Under the pieces are notes generated by a model. That model made no database searches. It was not told where the DNA came from and was given only the letters and a program-made list of their open reading frames with translations. A stretch of 64,000 nucleotides of DNA from contig NZ_CP058278.1 of the NCBI RefSeq assembly GCF_013389455.1, positions 1,798,001 through 1,862,000 of the forward strand, written 5' to 3'. This DNA is from Flavobacterium inviolabile. GTDB lineage: Bacteria; Bacteroidota; Bacteroidia; Flavobacteriales; Flavobacteriaceae. Shown piece after piece: positions 29,306 to 36,151 of this stretch (position 1 is its first letter; each line of letters starts with the position of its first letter). A program made the position numbers and the translations under genes.

Positions 29306-29668
29306 ATGAAAAAGAAGTCTTTAGCCGTGTTGGCTTTGGCAGTCAGTACTTTAATGCTGCATTCCTGCAGTTACGGAACCTATACAAAAGAAACGTTTAC
29401 CCCATTAATGGACTCTGCTCCGGTTTGTGAAAAGCTGCCGGAAACTGTAGCGTTGTATTTTGAAGGAGAAAAAACAGATTTTGATTATATTAAAATAGGA
29501 CTGATACAGGTAGAAGGTGCAAAAGATACTCCACAGGAGAAATTGTTAGCAGAATTTAAAGCACTGGCAAAGCGTAACTGTGCCAATACGATTATCCATA
29601 TCAAAAAGCTGTATAAAACCAGAACACAGGGATGGATTTTGAGCGATGATAAACCGGAAGGAGTATGA
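29306..29668 (+). CDS. Small lipoprotein of unknown function
   Basis: The 120-aa protein has a lipoprotein signal (MKKKSLAVLALAVSTLMLHSC, Cys21). No catalytic motif is visible. The C-terminal half (DYIKIGLIQVEG through the KALAKRNCANTIIHIKKL segment) resembles the small alpha/beta domains of heavy-metal-binding YbjQ-like or DUF4156-type lipoproteins, but I cannot assign it. It is placed between the Uup-like gene and a glycosyltransferase. Confidence 0.7.
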   Translation: MKKKSLAVLALAVSTLMLHSCSYGTYTKETFTPLMDSAPVCEKLPETVALYFEGEKTDFDYIKIGLIQVEGAKDTPQEKLLAEFKALAKRNCANTIIHIKKLYKTRTQGWILSDDKPEGV

Positions 29669-29756
29669 GGCGGAAGTTTTTCATGGTATTGCTGTGAGCA
29701 AAGGTTAAAAAATGCAGCAGTTGTATATATTCTTTCCGTTTTGAAAATTTACTAAT

Positions 29757-29764
29757 TATATTTG
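29757..29764 (+). promoter_or_regulatory. -7 element of the GT2 gene (near-leaderless)
   Basis: TATATTTG ends only 4 bp before the ATG at 29769, so the transcript would be leaderless or nearly so. Confidence 0.5.
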
Positions 29765-29768
29765 TTGC

Positions 29769-30929
29769 ATGCAGTTATCGGTTATCATCCTTAATTATAA
29801 TGTCCGTTATTTTTTAGAACAATGTGTTTTGAGTGTCCAAAAGGCATTGCAGCATATTGACGGTGAGATTGTTGTAGTCGATAATGCTTCACCGGATAAC
29901 AGCTGTCAGATGATGCGGGAGCGTTTTCCCGACGTTACTTTAATCGCGAATAAAGACAATCTGGGTTTTCCGAAAGGGAATAATATTGGTGTTGCGATAG
30001 CCAAAGGAAAATACGTTTGTATTTTAAACCCGGATACGGTAGTGGCGGAAGATACTTTTGAAAAAGTACTGGCTTTTGCTGAAAAACAACCCGATTCCGG
30101 AATTATCGGCTGTAAGCTCATTGATGGAACCGGAAATTTTCTGCCGGAATGCAAACGGGGTGTGCCTACGCCCTGGGTCGCTTTTACCAAGATTGCCGGC
30201 TTGTATAAAATCTTTCCGGCATCAAAATACTTCAATAAATATTATGCCCAGCATATAGCGGAAAATGAAACCGGGAAAGTCGATATACTGGTAGGCGCTT
30301 TTATGGTTTTAGAAAGGAAGCTGTATCTGGAAGTGGGCGGATTTGACGAGGACTGTTTTATGTATTCGGATGATATTGACCTGTCTTATCTGGTTTTAAA
30401 GACCGGAAAATCCAATTATTACTTTCACGACACTACCGTTATACATTATAAAGGAGAAAGTACCGTAAAAGATGGTACCTATATGAAGCGTTTCCGGGAA
30501 GCGATGCAGTTCTTTTACAAAAAACACTTTAGAACGTCTCTTTTCTTTGATGTTTTTATGCGGCTGGGAACGTTTGCTTTTGCAACGTTTAAAAAAAACC
30601 AATCGAAAAAAACAGTCCGGAATATTGCAGAATACGCCTTGATTTCTACCAGTGAAAGCCTGAAAAAGAAATTGGAAAAGCAACTGCAAAAAAAGCTCTC
30701 CGTACATAATGATATTAATGAAAATGCGTTATTTTCGCAAGCGGTTAGCGATAAAAAGCAAATCGAGATACTATTGGATAATACCGGTGTCCGTTTTAAA
30801 GAGATTATTGCTTTTCTGGAAGAAAATAAAAATAAGAATTTCACTTTTAAAATCATTCCGGCAGGCACTTCTTATGCTATAGGAAGTAACAGTAGTAATG
30901 ACAGAGGTGAGATAATAGAAATCGTGTAA
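29769..30929 (+). CDS. Glycosyltransferase family 2 (rhamnosyltransferase-like)
   Basis: The 386-aa protein has a GT-A fold. It opens with LSVIILNYNVRYFLEQC, VVVDNASPDNS provides the nucleotide-binding region and LNPDTVVAED provides the DxD-like site. VGGFDEDCFMYSDDIDLSYLV is typical of GT2 rhamnosyl- or WcaA-type enzymes. The C-terminal 130 residues are charged and helical. It should add a sugar to a surface polysaccharide or glycolipid at the inner membrane. No other glycan genes are adjacent. Confidence 0.9.
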   Translation: MQLSVIILNYNVRYFLEQCVLSVQKALQHIDGEIVVVDNASPDNSCQMMRERFPDVTLIANKDNLGFPKGNNIGVAIAKGKYVCILNPDTVVAEDTFEKVLAFAEKQPDSGIIGCKLIDGTGNFLPECKRGVPTPWVAFTKIAGLYKIFPASKYFNKYYAQHIAENETGKVDILVGAFMVLERKLYLEVGGFDEDCFMYSDDIDLSYLVLKTGKSNYYFHDTTVIHYKGESTVKDGTYMKRFREAMQFFYKKHFRTSLFFDVFMRLGTFAFATFKKNQSKKTVRNIAEYALISTSESLKKKLEKQLQKKLSVHNDINENALFSQAVSDKKQIEILLDNTGVRFKEIIAFLEENKNKNFTFKIIPAGTSYAIGSNSSNDRGEIIEIV

Positions 30930-30968
30930 AAAATTGCATTTTGTGGAATTATAAATTAAAATAATTAG

Positions 30969-30976
30969 TAATTTTG
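30969..30976 (+). promoter_or_regulatory. -7 element of the E2 gene
   Basis: TAATTTTG matches TAnnTTTG exactly, 37 bp upstream of the ATG at 31014. Confidence 0.6.
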
Positions 30977-31013
30977 CAAACCAAATAGGAAAACACAACT
31001 TTAGTTTAAAGAT

Positions 31014-32318
31014 ATGGCAAAGTTTGAATTGAAATTACCCAAAATGGGGGAAAGTGTTGCGGAAGCAACGATAACCAACTGGTTGAAAAAAGTAGGAGAA
31101 ACCATTGAAGCGGATGAAGCGGTTTTGGAAATTGCTACGGATAAAGTAGATAGTGAAGTACCTTCGGAAGTTTCCGGTACTTTGGTTGAAATTCTTTTCA
31201 ATGTTGACGATGTAGTACAGGTTGGTCAGACGATTGCTATCATCGAAACTGAAGGTGGTGCTGTAGAAGCGCCAAAACAGGAAGCGGCTCCGGCTGCTGT
31301 TGCAGAAATTGCCAAAACAGTAGAAGCTGCCGTTGCGGTTGCTGCTCCGGCTGATTTTTCGGATTCTGATAAATTCTTCTCGCCATTAGTGAAAAATATC
31401 GCTAAAGAAGAAGGTGTTTCAGTAGCAGAATTAGAAGCGATCAACGGAACAGGAAAAGACGGACGCGTTACTAAAAATGATATTTTAGAGTATGTTAAAA
31501 ATAGAGGAAACCAACCGGTAGCGGCTCCTGCAAAAGCAGTGGAAGCGCCTAAGGCGGCTCCTCAGCCACAAGCTGCAGCTCAAAAAGCGGTTCCGGTTTC
31601 GGTTAACGGCGGTGACGAGATTGTGGAAATGGACAGAATGCGTAAGCTGATTTCAGGTTATATGGTTCAGTCTGTTCAGACTTCGGCACACGTTCAGTCG
31701 TTTATTGAAGTGGATGTGACGAACATCGTAAAATGGAGAGATAAAGTTAAAAGTGCTTTTGAAAAGAGAGAAGGAGAGAAATTAACATTCACACCAATCT
31801 TTATGGAAGCAGTTGCCAAAGCTTTAAAAGATTTCCCGGGAATGAATATTTCTGTAGATGGTGACTATATCATTAAAAAGAAAAATATCAATTTAGGAAT
31901 GGCTGCTGCATTACCAAACGGAAACCTTATTGTTCCGGTAATTAAAAATGCAGATCAGTTAAACCTTGTTGGAATGGCTAAGGCGGTTAACGATCTTGGA
32001 AACCGCGCTAAAGCCGGTAAATTAAAGCCGGACGATACTCAGGGTGGAACATATACGGTAACGAATGTGGGAACTTTTGGCAGTGTTTTCGGAACACCAA
32101 TCATCAACCAGCCGCAGGTAGGTATCTTAGCTTTAGGAGCGATCAGAAAAGTACCGGCTGTTATTGAAACTCCTGAAGGTGACTTTATCGGAATCCGTCA
32201 GAAAATGTTCTTATCGCACAGTTATGACCACAGAGTTGTTGACGGTGCCTTAGGAGGAAGTTTCGTTAAACGCGTTGCAGATTATTTAGAAGCATGGGAT
32301 ATTAACAGAGATGTATAA
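31014..32318 (+). CDS. 2-oxoacid dehydrogenase E2 (dihydrolipoamide acyltransferase)
   Basis: The 434-aa protein has one N-terminal lipoyl domain (lipoyl Lys in ATDKVDSEV, about residue 44), Ala/Pro-rich linkers, a peripheral subunit-binding domain (about 120-160) and a catalytic acyltransferase domain. The active-site motif is SYDHRVVDGALGG. It transfers acyl groups from lipoate to CoA in a pyruvate, 2-oxoglutarate or branched-chain dehydrogenase complex. The single lipoyl domain and isolated position fit the branched-chain enzyme of flavobacteria best. That would connect it to propionyl/methylmalonyl-CoA metabolism (meaB, PduO). It has its own promoter and terminator. Confidence 0.93.
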   Translation: MAKFELKLPKMGESVAEATITNWLKKVGETIEADEAVLEIATDKVDSEVPSEVSGTLVEILFNVDDVVQVGQTIAIIETEGGAVEAPKQEAAPAAVAEIAKTVEAAVAVAAPADFSDSDKFFSPLVKNIAKEEGVSVAELEAINGTGKDGRVTKNDILEYVKNRGNQPVAAPAKAVEAPKAAPQPQAAAQKAVPVSVNGGDEIVEMDRMRKLISGYMVQSVQTSAHVQSFIEVDVTNIVKWRDKVKSAFEKREGEKLTFTPIFMEAVAKALKDFPGMNISVDGDYIIKKKNINLGMAAALPNGNLIVPVIKNADQLNLVGMAKAVNDLGNRAKAGKLKPDDTQGGTYTVTNVGTFGSVFGTPIINQPQVGILALGAIRKVPAVIETPEGDFIGIRQKMFLSHSYDHRVVDGALGGSFVKRVADYLEAWDINRDV

Positions 32319-32333
32319 TATCTGATAAATACT

Positions 32334-32367
32334 AAAAAAAAACCCTGAATTAATTCAGGGTTTTTTT
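32334..32367. terminator. Bidirectional intrinsic terminator
   Basis: CCCTGAAT (32343-32350) and ATTCAGGG (32353-32360) form a stem flanked by A and T tracts. It lies between the convergent E2 and WYL genes and marks the left edge of the RNA-repair island. Confidence 0.85.
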
Positions 32368-33382
32368 ATGCTGTTTCGTAAAGGTTGGCGGCTTTTCCTA
32401 ATCGGCGTTGGATCTGCCGGACTAAATGTTTCGGGGTTAGCACTTTTACGGATTCGCCGAATCCTAAAATTTCGCGCTCCAGTTCAAAATTTAAAACCAC
32501 ATCGATCCGGATGAGTATTCCCTGTTCATTATCACTGAGAACCTGCTGGGAATGGTGCAGCGGCTTGGTTACCACATAGGGCGCCATATTCCTGTCGAAT
32601 TGTAAAACTACTTTTTGAGCCCTGTCTTTATACGTTTTTGTCACACCTAAGGTATCGTCAAAATAAAGGTCAAAATCGACACCTTCATAGTCAATAAAAA
32701 TATCCCCGGGTGAAGTGTGGAACTCTTCAATCCGGTCTAATGCCAGCGTAATAAGACAAATCCCTTTTTTGGGCTTGGCAATTAAAAACCAGCGGTTCCG
32801 GTATTCTTTTAATAAATAAGGATGATACATGTCTTTTCTGGATGCTTTTGCCCTGAACGAACGGTATGTTATTAATAAAGGTGTTTTATTTAAAATAGCC
32901 TGATACAGCGGATTGATATGTTCAATTCCTTTTAACTGCCTGTTGTTTTCAAACTGTATATAATTCTTGGTCTTATCGGAAGATTTGTGGAGATTGTTTT
33001 CCAGTTTGGCAATCATATCACTCATTTCATCAAAATAACTGAAACTGTTTAACTGTTTTAAAACACTAACGATCTCTTTCATCTTTTCCATGTCTGCCGT
33101 GTTGATGGGAGAATTGGTAATGCTGAAATCCGGATCTTCATACGTATAGAACTTCTTGTCGGTTACGATTATCGGGGCATTATAACCCAGACGGTCACTG
33201 CGCATCATCTGGATATCGCCCTGAATGGTGCGTTTGCTGATTCCGGAAGTTATGCCTTCATATTCGTATAAGGCATCGGAAACCTTTTCGATCAAATCTT
33301 CCAGAGTCCATTTTCGGAACCGGTTTTTTAAGCAATAGTCGATGGTTTTGTAGCGGATTAAGGCCAGTTTGTTGGTTGCCAT
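32366..33382 (-). CDS. WYL-domain transcriptional regulator
   Basis: The 338-aa protein has an N-terminal winged-helix region (about 1-75, with KWTLEDLIEKVSDALYEY and SKRTIQGDIQMMRSD), a helical linker and a WYL domain (about 165-240: LITYRSFRAKASRKDMYHPY...RNRWFLIA). A C-terminal WCX-like domain follows. WYL domains are thought to sense nucleotide or nucleic-acid ligands and often control defence and RNA-repair loci. The gene is divergent from the two RlaP genes across a 327-bp gap holding two copies of a dyad that recurs before rtcB. It is the likely regulator of the island. Confidence 0.92.
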   Translation of the reverse strand: MATNKLALIRYKTIDYCLKNRFRKWTLEDLIEKVSDALYEYEGITSGISKRTIQGDIQMMRSDRLGYNAPIIVTDKKFYTYEDPDFSITNSPINTADMEKMKEIVSVLKQLNSFSYFDEMSDMIAKLENNLHKSSDKTKNYIQFENNRQLKGIEHINPLYQAILNKTPLLITYRSFRAKASRKDMYHPYLLKEYRNRWFLIAKPKKGICLITLALDRIEEFHTSPGDIFIDYEGVDFDLYFDDTLGVTKTYKDRAQKVVLQFDRNMAPYVVTKPLHHSQQVLSDNEQGILIRIDVVLNFELEREILGFGESVKVLTPKHLVRQIQRRLGKAANLYETA

Positions 33383-33454
33383 AATTCAGATAGGTGCTGT
33401 TTAAGCGTTATTTCTTCAAATGTATCACTTCAAATATATTTAAAAAATAAAAAC

Positions 33455-33477
33455 ATGCGCAATGTATTTGCGTAGTT
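33455..33477 (+). promoter_or_regulatory. Putative WYL operator, copy A
   Basis: The site reads ATGCGCA-N9-CGTAGTT and contains the perfect dyad CGCAA-N5-TTGCG. It shares TGCGCAAT-N4-TTGCGT-N-G with the site upstream of rtcB (41286-41305). It lies 16 bp upstream of the nearer WYL-gene -7 box. Confidence 0.6.
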
Positions 33478-33563
33478 TTTGTTCATGTTTCCTTTTTTAT
33501 TAAAATTAATTTCTGTAACTGATTTGTTTTTAGTGTTTTGTGAAAAATATTAAAATTTTATAC

Positions 33564-33586
33564 AACTACGTGTTTATGCTGCGCAT
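33564..33586 (-). promoter_or_regulatory. Putative WYL operator, copy B
   Basis: On the minus strand it reads ATGCGCA-N9-CGTAGTT, identical to copy A in both 7-bp flanks with the same spacing but in opposite orientation. It ends 9 bp before the rlaP -7 box, in the -33 region. Confidence 0.6.
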
Positions 33587-33595
33587 ATAGGCGGT

Positions 33596-33603
33596 CATCT
33601 TTG
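33596..33603 (+). promoter_or_regulatory. Degenerate -7 element of the rlaP operon
   Basis: CATCTTTG differs from TAnnTTTG at the first base. With operator copy B just upstream it resembles an activator-dependent promoter. The same CAnnTTTG form precedes rtcB. Confidence 0.5.
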
Positions 33604-33634
33604 CAATGTCAGAATGAAACACGGTTCTGGTTTT

Positions 33635-33677
33635 AAAAAAGAGTTACTTCGAACCTGGTTTGATTCCTGCTCTTTTT
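33635..33677 (+). promoter_or_regulatory. Leader hairpin of the rlaP operon
   Basis: AAAAAGAG (33636-33643) can pair with CTCTTTTT (33670-33677) around a 26-nt loop in the predicted 5' leader. The pairing is AT-rich and ends in five Ts, so it could act as a weak attenuator. The evidence is the complementarity alone. Confidence 0.3.
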
Positions 33678-33709
33678 GACTGTTACCCGGTTATAAAAAA
33701 GAAATTAAA

Positions 33710-34516
33710 ATGAAAACAATAATAATAGAAAAGTTAAAAGAAATAGAAAAAGCGAACAATATAAAAATACTGTTTGCCTGCGAATCCGGAAGCCGCGCAT
33801 GGGGATTTCCATCACCGGACAGTGATTATGATGTTCGGTTTGTATATGTCCGGAATATAGAAGATTATCTGTCTGTAAGGGAATATAAAGATCAGCTTAG
33901 TTTTCCAATAACAGATGTACTGGATGTTTATGGATGGGATTTGAAAAAAGTTTTGATGTTAATGAATAAATCCAATACGACAATCTTTGAATGGTTGCAA
34001 TCTCCCGAAATATATTTTGAAGAAGAAGGATTCAGGGAAGCTTTATGGAAAGTGTCACAGAATTTTTTCAGCAAAAGAAGCAATACCTTGCATTATCTGG
34101 GAATAGCAAAAAGCGCATCGGCAACAATAGAAACGGGCAATGAAATAAAAATCAAAAAACTGTTTTACATACTGCGTCCGCTATTAGCGGCAAAATGGTG
34201 TCTTGAAAAAGGAACAATAGCGCCAATGACAATAGAAAACCTGATGAAAACCATAACGGAAGTCAGTGTTTTTGAACGGATAATGTTTCTGATAAAGCAA
34301 AAGGAAACTGCCGTCGAAGATTTTAAAGTGGTTATAGAAGAACCGTTACAGGTATTTATAAATAAGGAATTTGAAAAAGCTTCGGAAGCGGTGAAAGCAT
34401 TTGGAAAAGATGTTTTTCAAACAGAACAGCTGGATACTTTTTTTAAAGAAATAATAGAATGTTATGACAATAAAAGAGATAAAAGAGATAAAAGAGAAAG
34501 GACTGCTACTGTTTGA
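33710..34516 (+). CDS. RlaP-type nucleotidyltransferase 1
   Basis: The 268-aa protein is a DNA polymerase beta-fold nucleotidyltransferase of the RlaP/YcgL family (PF10127). The active-site pattern GSRAWGFPSPDSDYD gives GS at 27-28 and Asp39/Asp41. RlaP proteins are linked to RtcB-type RNA repair and are thought to add nucleotides or otherwise modify broken RNA ends. The gene opens the operon opposite the WYL gene and overlaps rlaP2 by 53 bp. Its first six Ile codons are all ATA, unlike the ATC/ATT-rich neighbours, which hints at transfer. The C-terminus (KRDKRDKRER) comes from the 9-bp repeat. Confidence 0.88.
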   Translation: MKTIIIEKLKEIEKANNIKILFACESGSRAWGFPSPDSDYDVRFVYVRNIEDYLSVREYKDQLSFPITDVLDVYGWDLKKVLMLMNKSNTTIFEWLQSPEIYFEEEGFREALWKVSQNFFSKRSNTLHYLGIAKSASATIETGNEIKIKKLFYILRPLLAAKWCLEKGTIAPMTIENLMKTITEVSVFERIMFLIKQKETAVEDFKVVIEEPLQVFINKEFEKASEAVKAFGKDVFQTEQLDTFFKEIIECYDNKRDKRDKRERTATV

Positions 34517-35534
34517 ATGTGTTAGTGGTAGCAGAGCCTATGGACTCGACACGGCAGCATCAGATACCGATATAAAAGGAGTGTTTTATTTGCCTGAAGA
34601 ACAATTTTACGGGTTGGATTATGTGGCTCAGGTTAATAGTGAGTCAAATGATGAGGTCTATTATGAATTAGGCAGATTTGTGGAATTACTAATAAAAAAC
34701 AATCCTAATATATTGGAACTATTAGCCACGCCGAAAGAAAGCATTCTGTTTAAACATCCCATCATGAACAATCTTTCTATAGAGATGTTTCTGTCTAAAC
34801 AGATAAAAGATACTTTTGCCGGTTATGCTATGACACAGGTGCGTAAGGCAAAAGGATTGAAGAAAAAAATACTGAACCCATTACCGATAGCGCGGAAAGA
34901 TGTTATGGATTTTTGCTTTATAGTTCAGGGCTATACAACGGTTGCCCTGAAAAATTGGTTAAAGCAGGAAAACTATAATCAGGAACAATGCGGATTAATC
35001 AAGCTTCCTCATTTAAAAGGGATGTATGCCTTGTTTTATGATCATGATCAATCCTTTCAATATAGCGGAATCGTGAGAAATGATCAGTCTAATGAGGTTT
35101 GTCTTTCTTCTGTTCCTAAAAATGAAAACGAAAAAGCGTATCTGTTTTTCAATTTTGACGCGTACTCCTCATATTGTAAAGAGTATAGGGAATATTGGGA
35201 ATGGGTGGAAAAAAGAAATGAAGAAAGATATAAAACCAACCAGCAGCATAAAGGAGGGTACGATTCCAAAAACATGATGCATACAATAAGGCTGCTGCAA
35301 ATGGCCGAAGAAGCTTTGGTTACAGGCCGGTTAAATGTAAAAAGAGAAAATAGAGAGGAGTTATTAGCGATAAAATCAGGAGCAAAAGCGTATGAAGAAT
35401 TGCTGGCAAAAGCGGAAAGTTATATAAACCGGATTGAATGCTTTTACAGAGCGAGTTGTTTAAAGGATCAGCCGGATGAAAAACTGGCGAAAGAAATATT
35501 GGTTAACATGCGAAAAGAATTGTATGCTGAATAG
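34464..35534 (+). CDS. RlaP-type nucleotidyltransferase 2
   Basis: The 356-aa protein is a second RlaP-family nucleotidyltransferase with GSRAYGLDTAASDTD (GS at 22-23, Asp34/Asp36). It is about 90 residues longer than RlaP1 at the C-terminal side, which is helical. Both copies keep the catalytic GS and DxD residues, so two active enzymes with different RNA ends or nucleotides are possible. The ATG at 34464 lies inside rlaP1. The first 12 residues (MTIKEIKEIKEK) are encoded by the same 9-bp tandem repeats that make the tail of RlaP1. It is followed by a long hairpin and a new promoter. Confidence 0.88.
   Translation: MTIKEIKEIKEKGLLLFECVSGSRAYGLDTAASDTDIKGVFYLPEEQFYGLDYVAQVNSESNDEVYYELGRFVELLIKNNPNILELLATPKESILFKHPIMNNLSIEMFLSKQIKDTFAGYAMTQVRKAKGLKKKILNPLPIARKDVMDFCFIVQGYTTVALKNWLKQENYNQEQCGLIKLPHLKGMYALFYDHDQSFQYSGIVRNDQSNEVCLSSVPKNENEKAYLFFNFDAYSSYCKEYREYWEWVEKRNEERYKTNQQHKGGYDSKNMMHTIRLLQMAEEALVTGRLNVKRENREELLAIKSGAKAYEELLAKAESYINRIECFYRASCLKDQPDEKLAKEILVNMRKELYAE
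34470..34496 (+). repeat. Three perfect ATAAAAGAG 9-bp tandem repeats in the rlaP1/rlaP2 overlap
   Basis: Three exact copies are read in two frames: as RDK-type repeats at the C-terminus of RlaP1 and as IKE-type repeats at the N-terminus of RlaP2. Copy-number changes would keep both frames. Confidence 0.85.
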
Positions 35535-35568
35535 TAACAATTATATAGCAAAATGTTGTTTCCAAACG

Positions 35569-35611
35569 GGCGGGAAAATCAAATAAAATTATTATATTTG
35601 ATTCTCCCGCC
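35569..35611 (+). promoter_or_regulatory. 17-bp inverted repeat overlapping the promoter of the DUF4132 unit
   Basis: The arms at 35569-35585 and 35595-35611 match at 16 of 17 positions around a 9-nt loop, with a GGCGGGA/TCCCGCC base. The right arm contains TATATTTG (35593-35600), an exact -7 box. It could be a terminator for the RlaP pair, an operator, or both. Confidence 0.6.
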
Positions 35612-35695
35612 TTATCTTTTCAATCCCCAGAAAAAAGAAAAAACTAAAGTACAAAGAAACGCTCTTTGTGTGTTCGTATGCTTAAAAACGATAGA

Positions 35696-36130
35696 ATGGA
35701 ATTAGATATAGTTGTTAAACAAATAGGTAAAAAACGTCCGGTAATCGAAAGGCAAAAGATTGTATTGGTCAATTCGGATGTTTTGGTAAGCTTAAAGGAG
35801 CTGATCTTAAAAATCGTTCAGATTAAAGCAGAAGAATATAATAATAAAACTATCGATACCGAAGAATACGATACAACACATTCGCCGTCGGAAGAATATC
35901 TTTCTGCATTAACACAAACCGGAAAAGCAGGATTTCAAAATATCTATAACGAGAACAAAGTAGATATTGCAGCCGCTCAGGAAAATGCATTATTGTCCTA
36001 TGAAGATGGATTATATGCTGTTTTTTATGGAGATGATGAAATGTCAGACAGTAATCAGGTCATTGATTTAAGCGAAAAAAAAGAACTAACATTTATAAGG
36101 CTGACTTTCCTTGTGGGAAGTTATTGGTAG
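35696..36130 (+). CDS. Conserved 144-aa protein of unknown function in the RNA-repair island
   Basis: I do not recognise this family. It is about 144 aa with an N-terminal beta hairpin-like part (ELDIVVKQIGKKRPVIERQKIVLVNSD), a helical segment, a Ser/Thr/Glu-rich middle and a C-terminal strand region (DGLYAVFYGDDEMS ... LTFIRLTFLVGSYW). No signal peptide or metal motif is seen. Starts at 35678 (ATG) or 35666 (TTG) are also open. It lies 21 bp upstream of the DUF4132 gene, so it is probably a partner or chaperone of that giant protein. Confidence 0.68.
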   Translation: MELDIVVKQIGKKRPVIERQKIVLVNSDVLVSLKELILKIVQIKAEEYNNKTIDTEEYDTTHSPSEEYLSALTQTGKAGFQNIYNENKVDIAAAQENALLSYEDGLYAVFYGDDEMSDSNQVIDLSEKKELTFIRLTFLVGSYW

Positions 36131-36151
36131 TAATATTTAAATTATGTAATC

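Larger units (their letters stand above)
33383..33709. promoter_or_regulatory. Divergent control region between the WYL gene and rlaP
   Basis: This 327-bp AT-rich gap holds two exact TAnnTTTG boxes toward the WYL gene (minus strand TATATTTG at 33431-33438 and TACATTTG at 33417-33424). Toward rlaP it has a CAnnTTTG box (CATCTTTG, 33596-33603), two oppositely oriented copies of a dyad, and a hairpin in the rlaP leader. I see no coding sequence or small RNA that I can support. Confidence 0.7.

Noticed and set aside
33586..33606. Possible sigma-54 promoter (GG...GC pair) before rlaP, as at E. coli rtcBA
   Set aside because: The GG to GC spacing is 11 or 8 bases, not the required 10, and no RtcR-type activator is encoded nearby.
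34470..34496. Phase-variable repeat
   Set aside because: The unit is 9 bp, so copy changes stay in frame and cannot switch either gene off.
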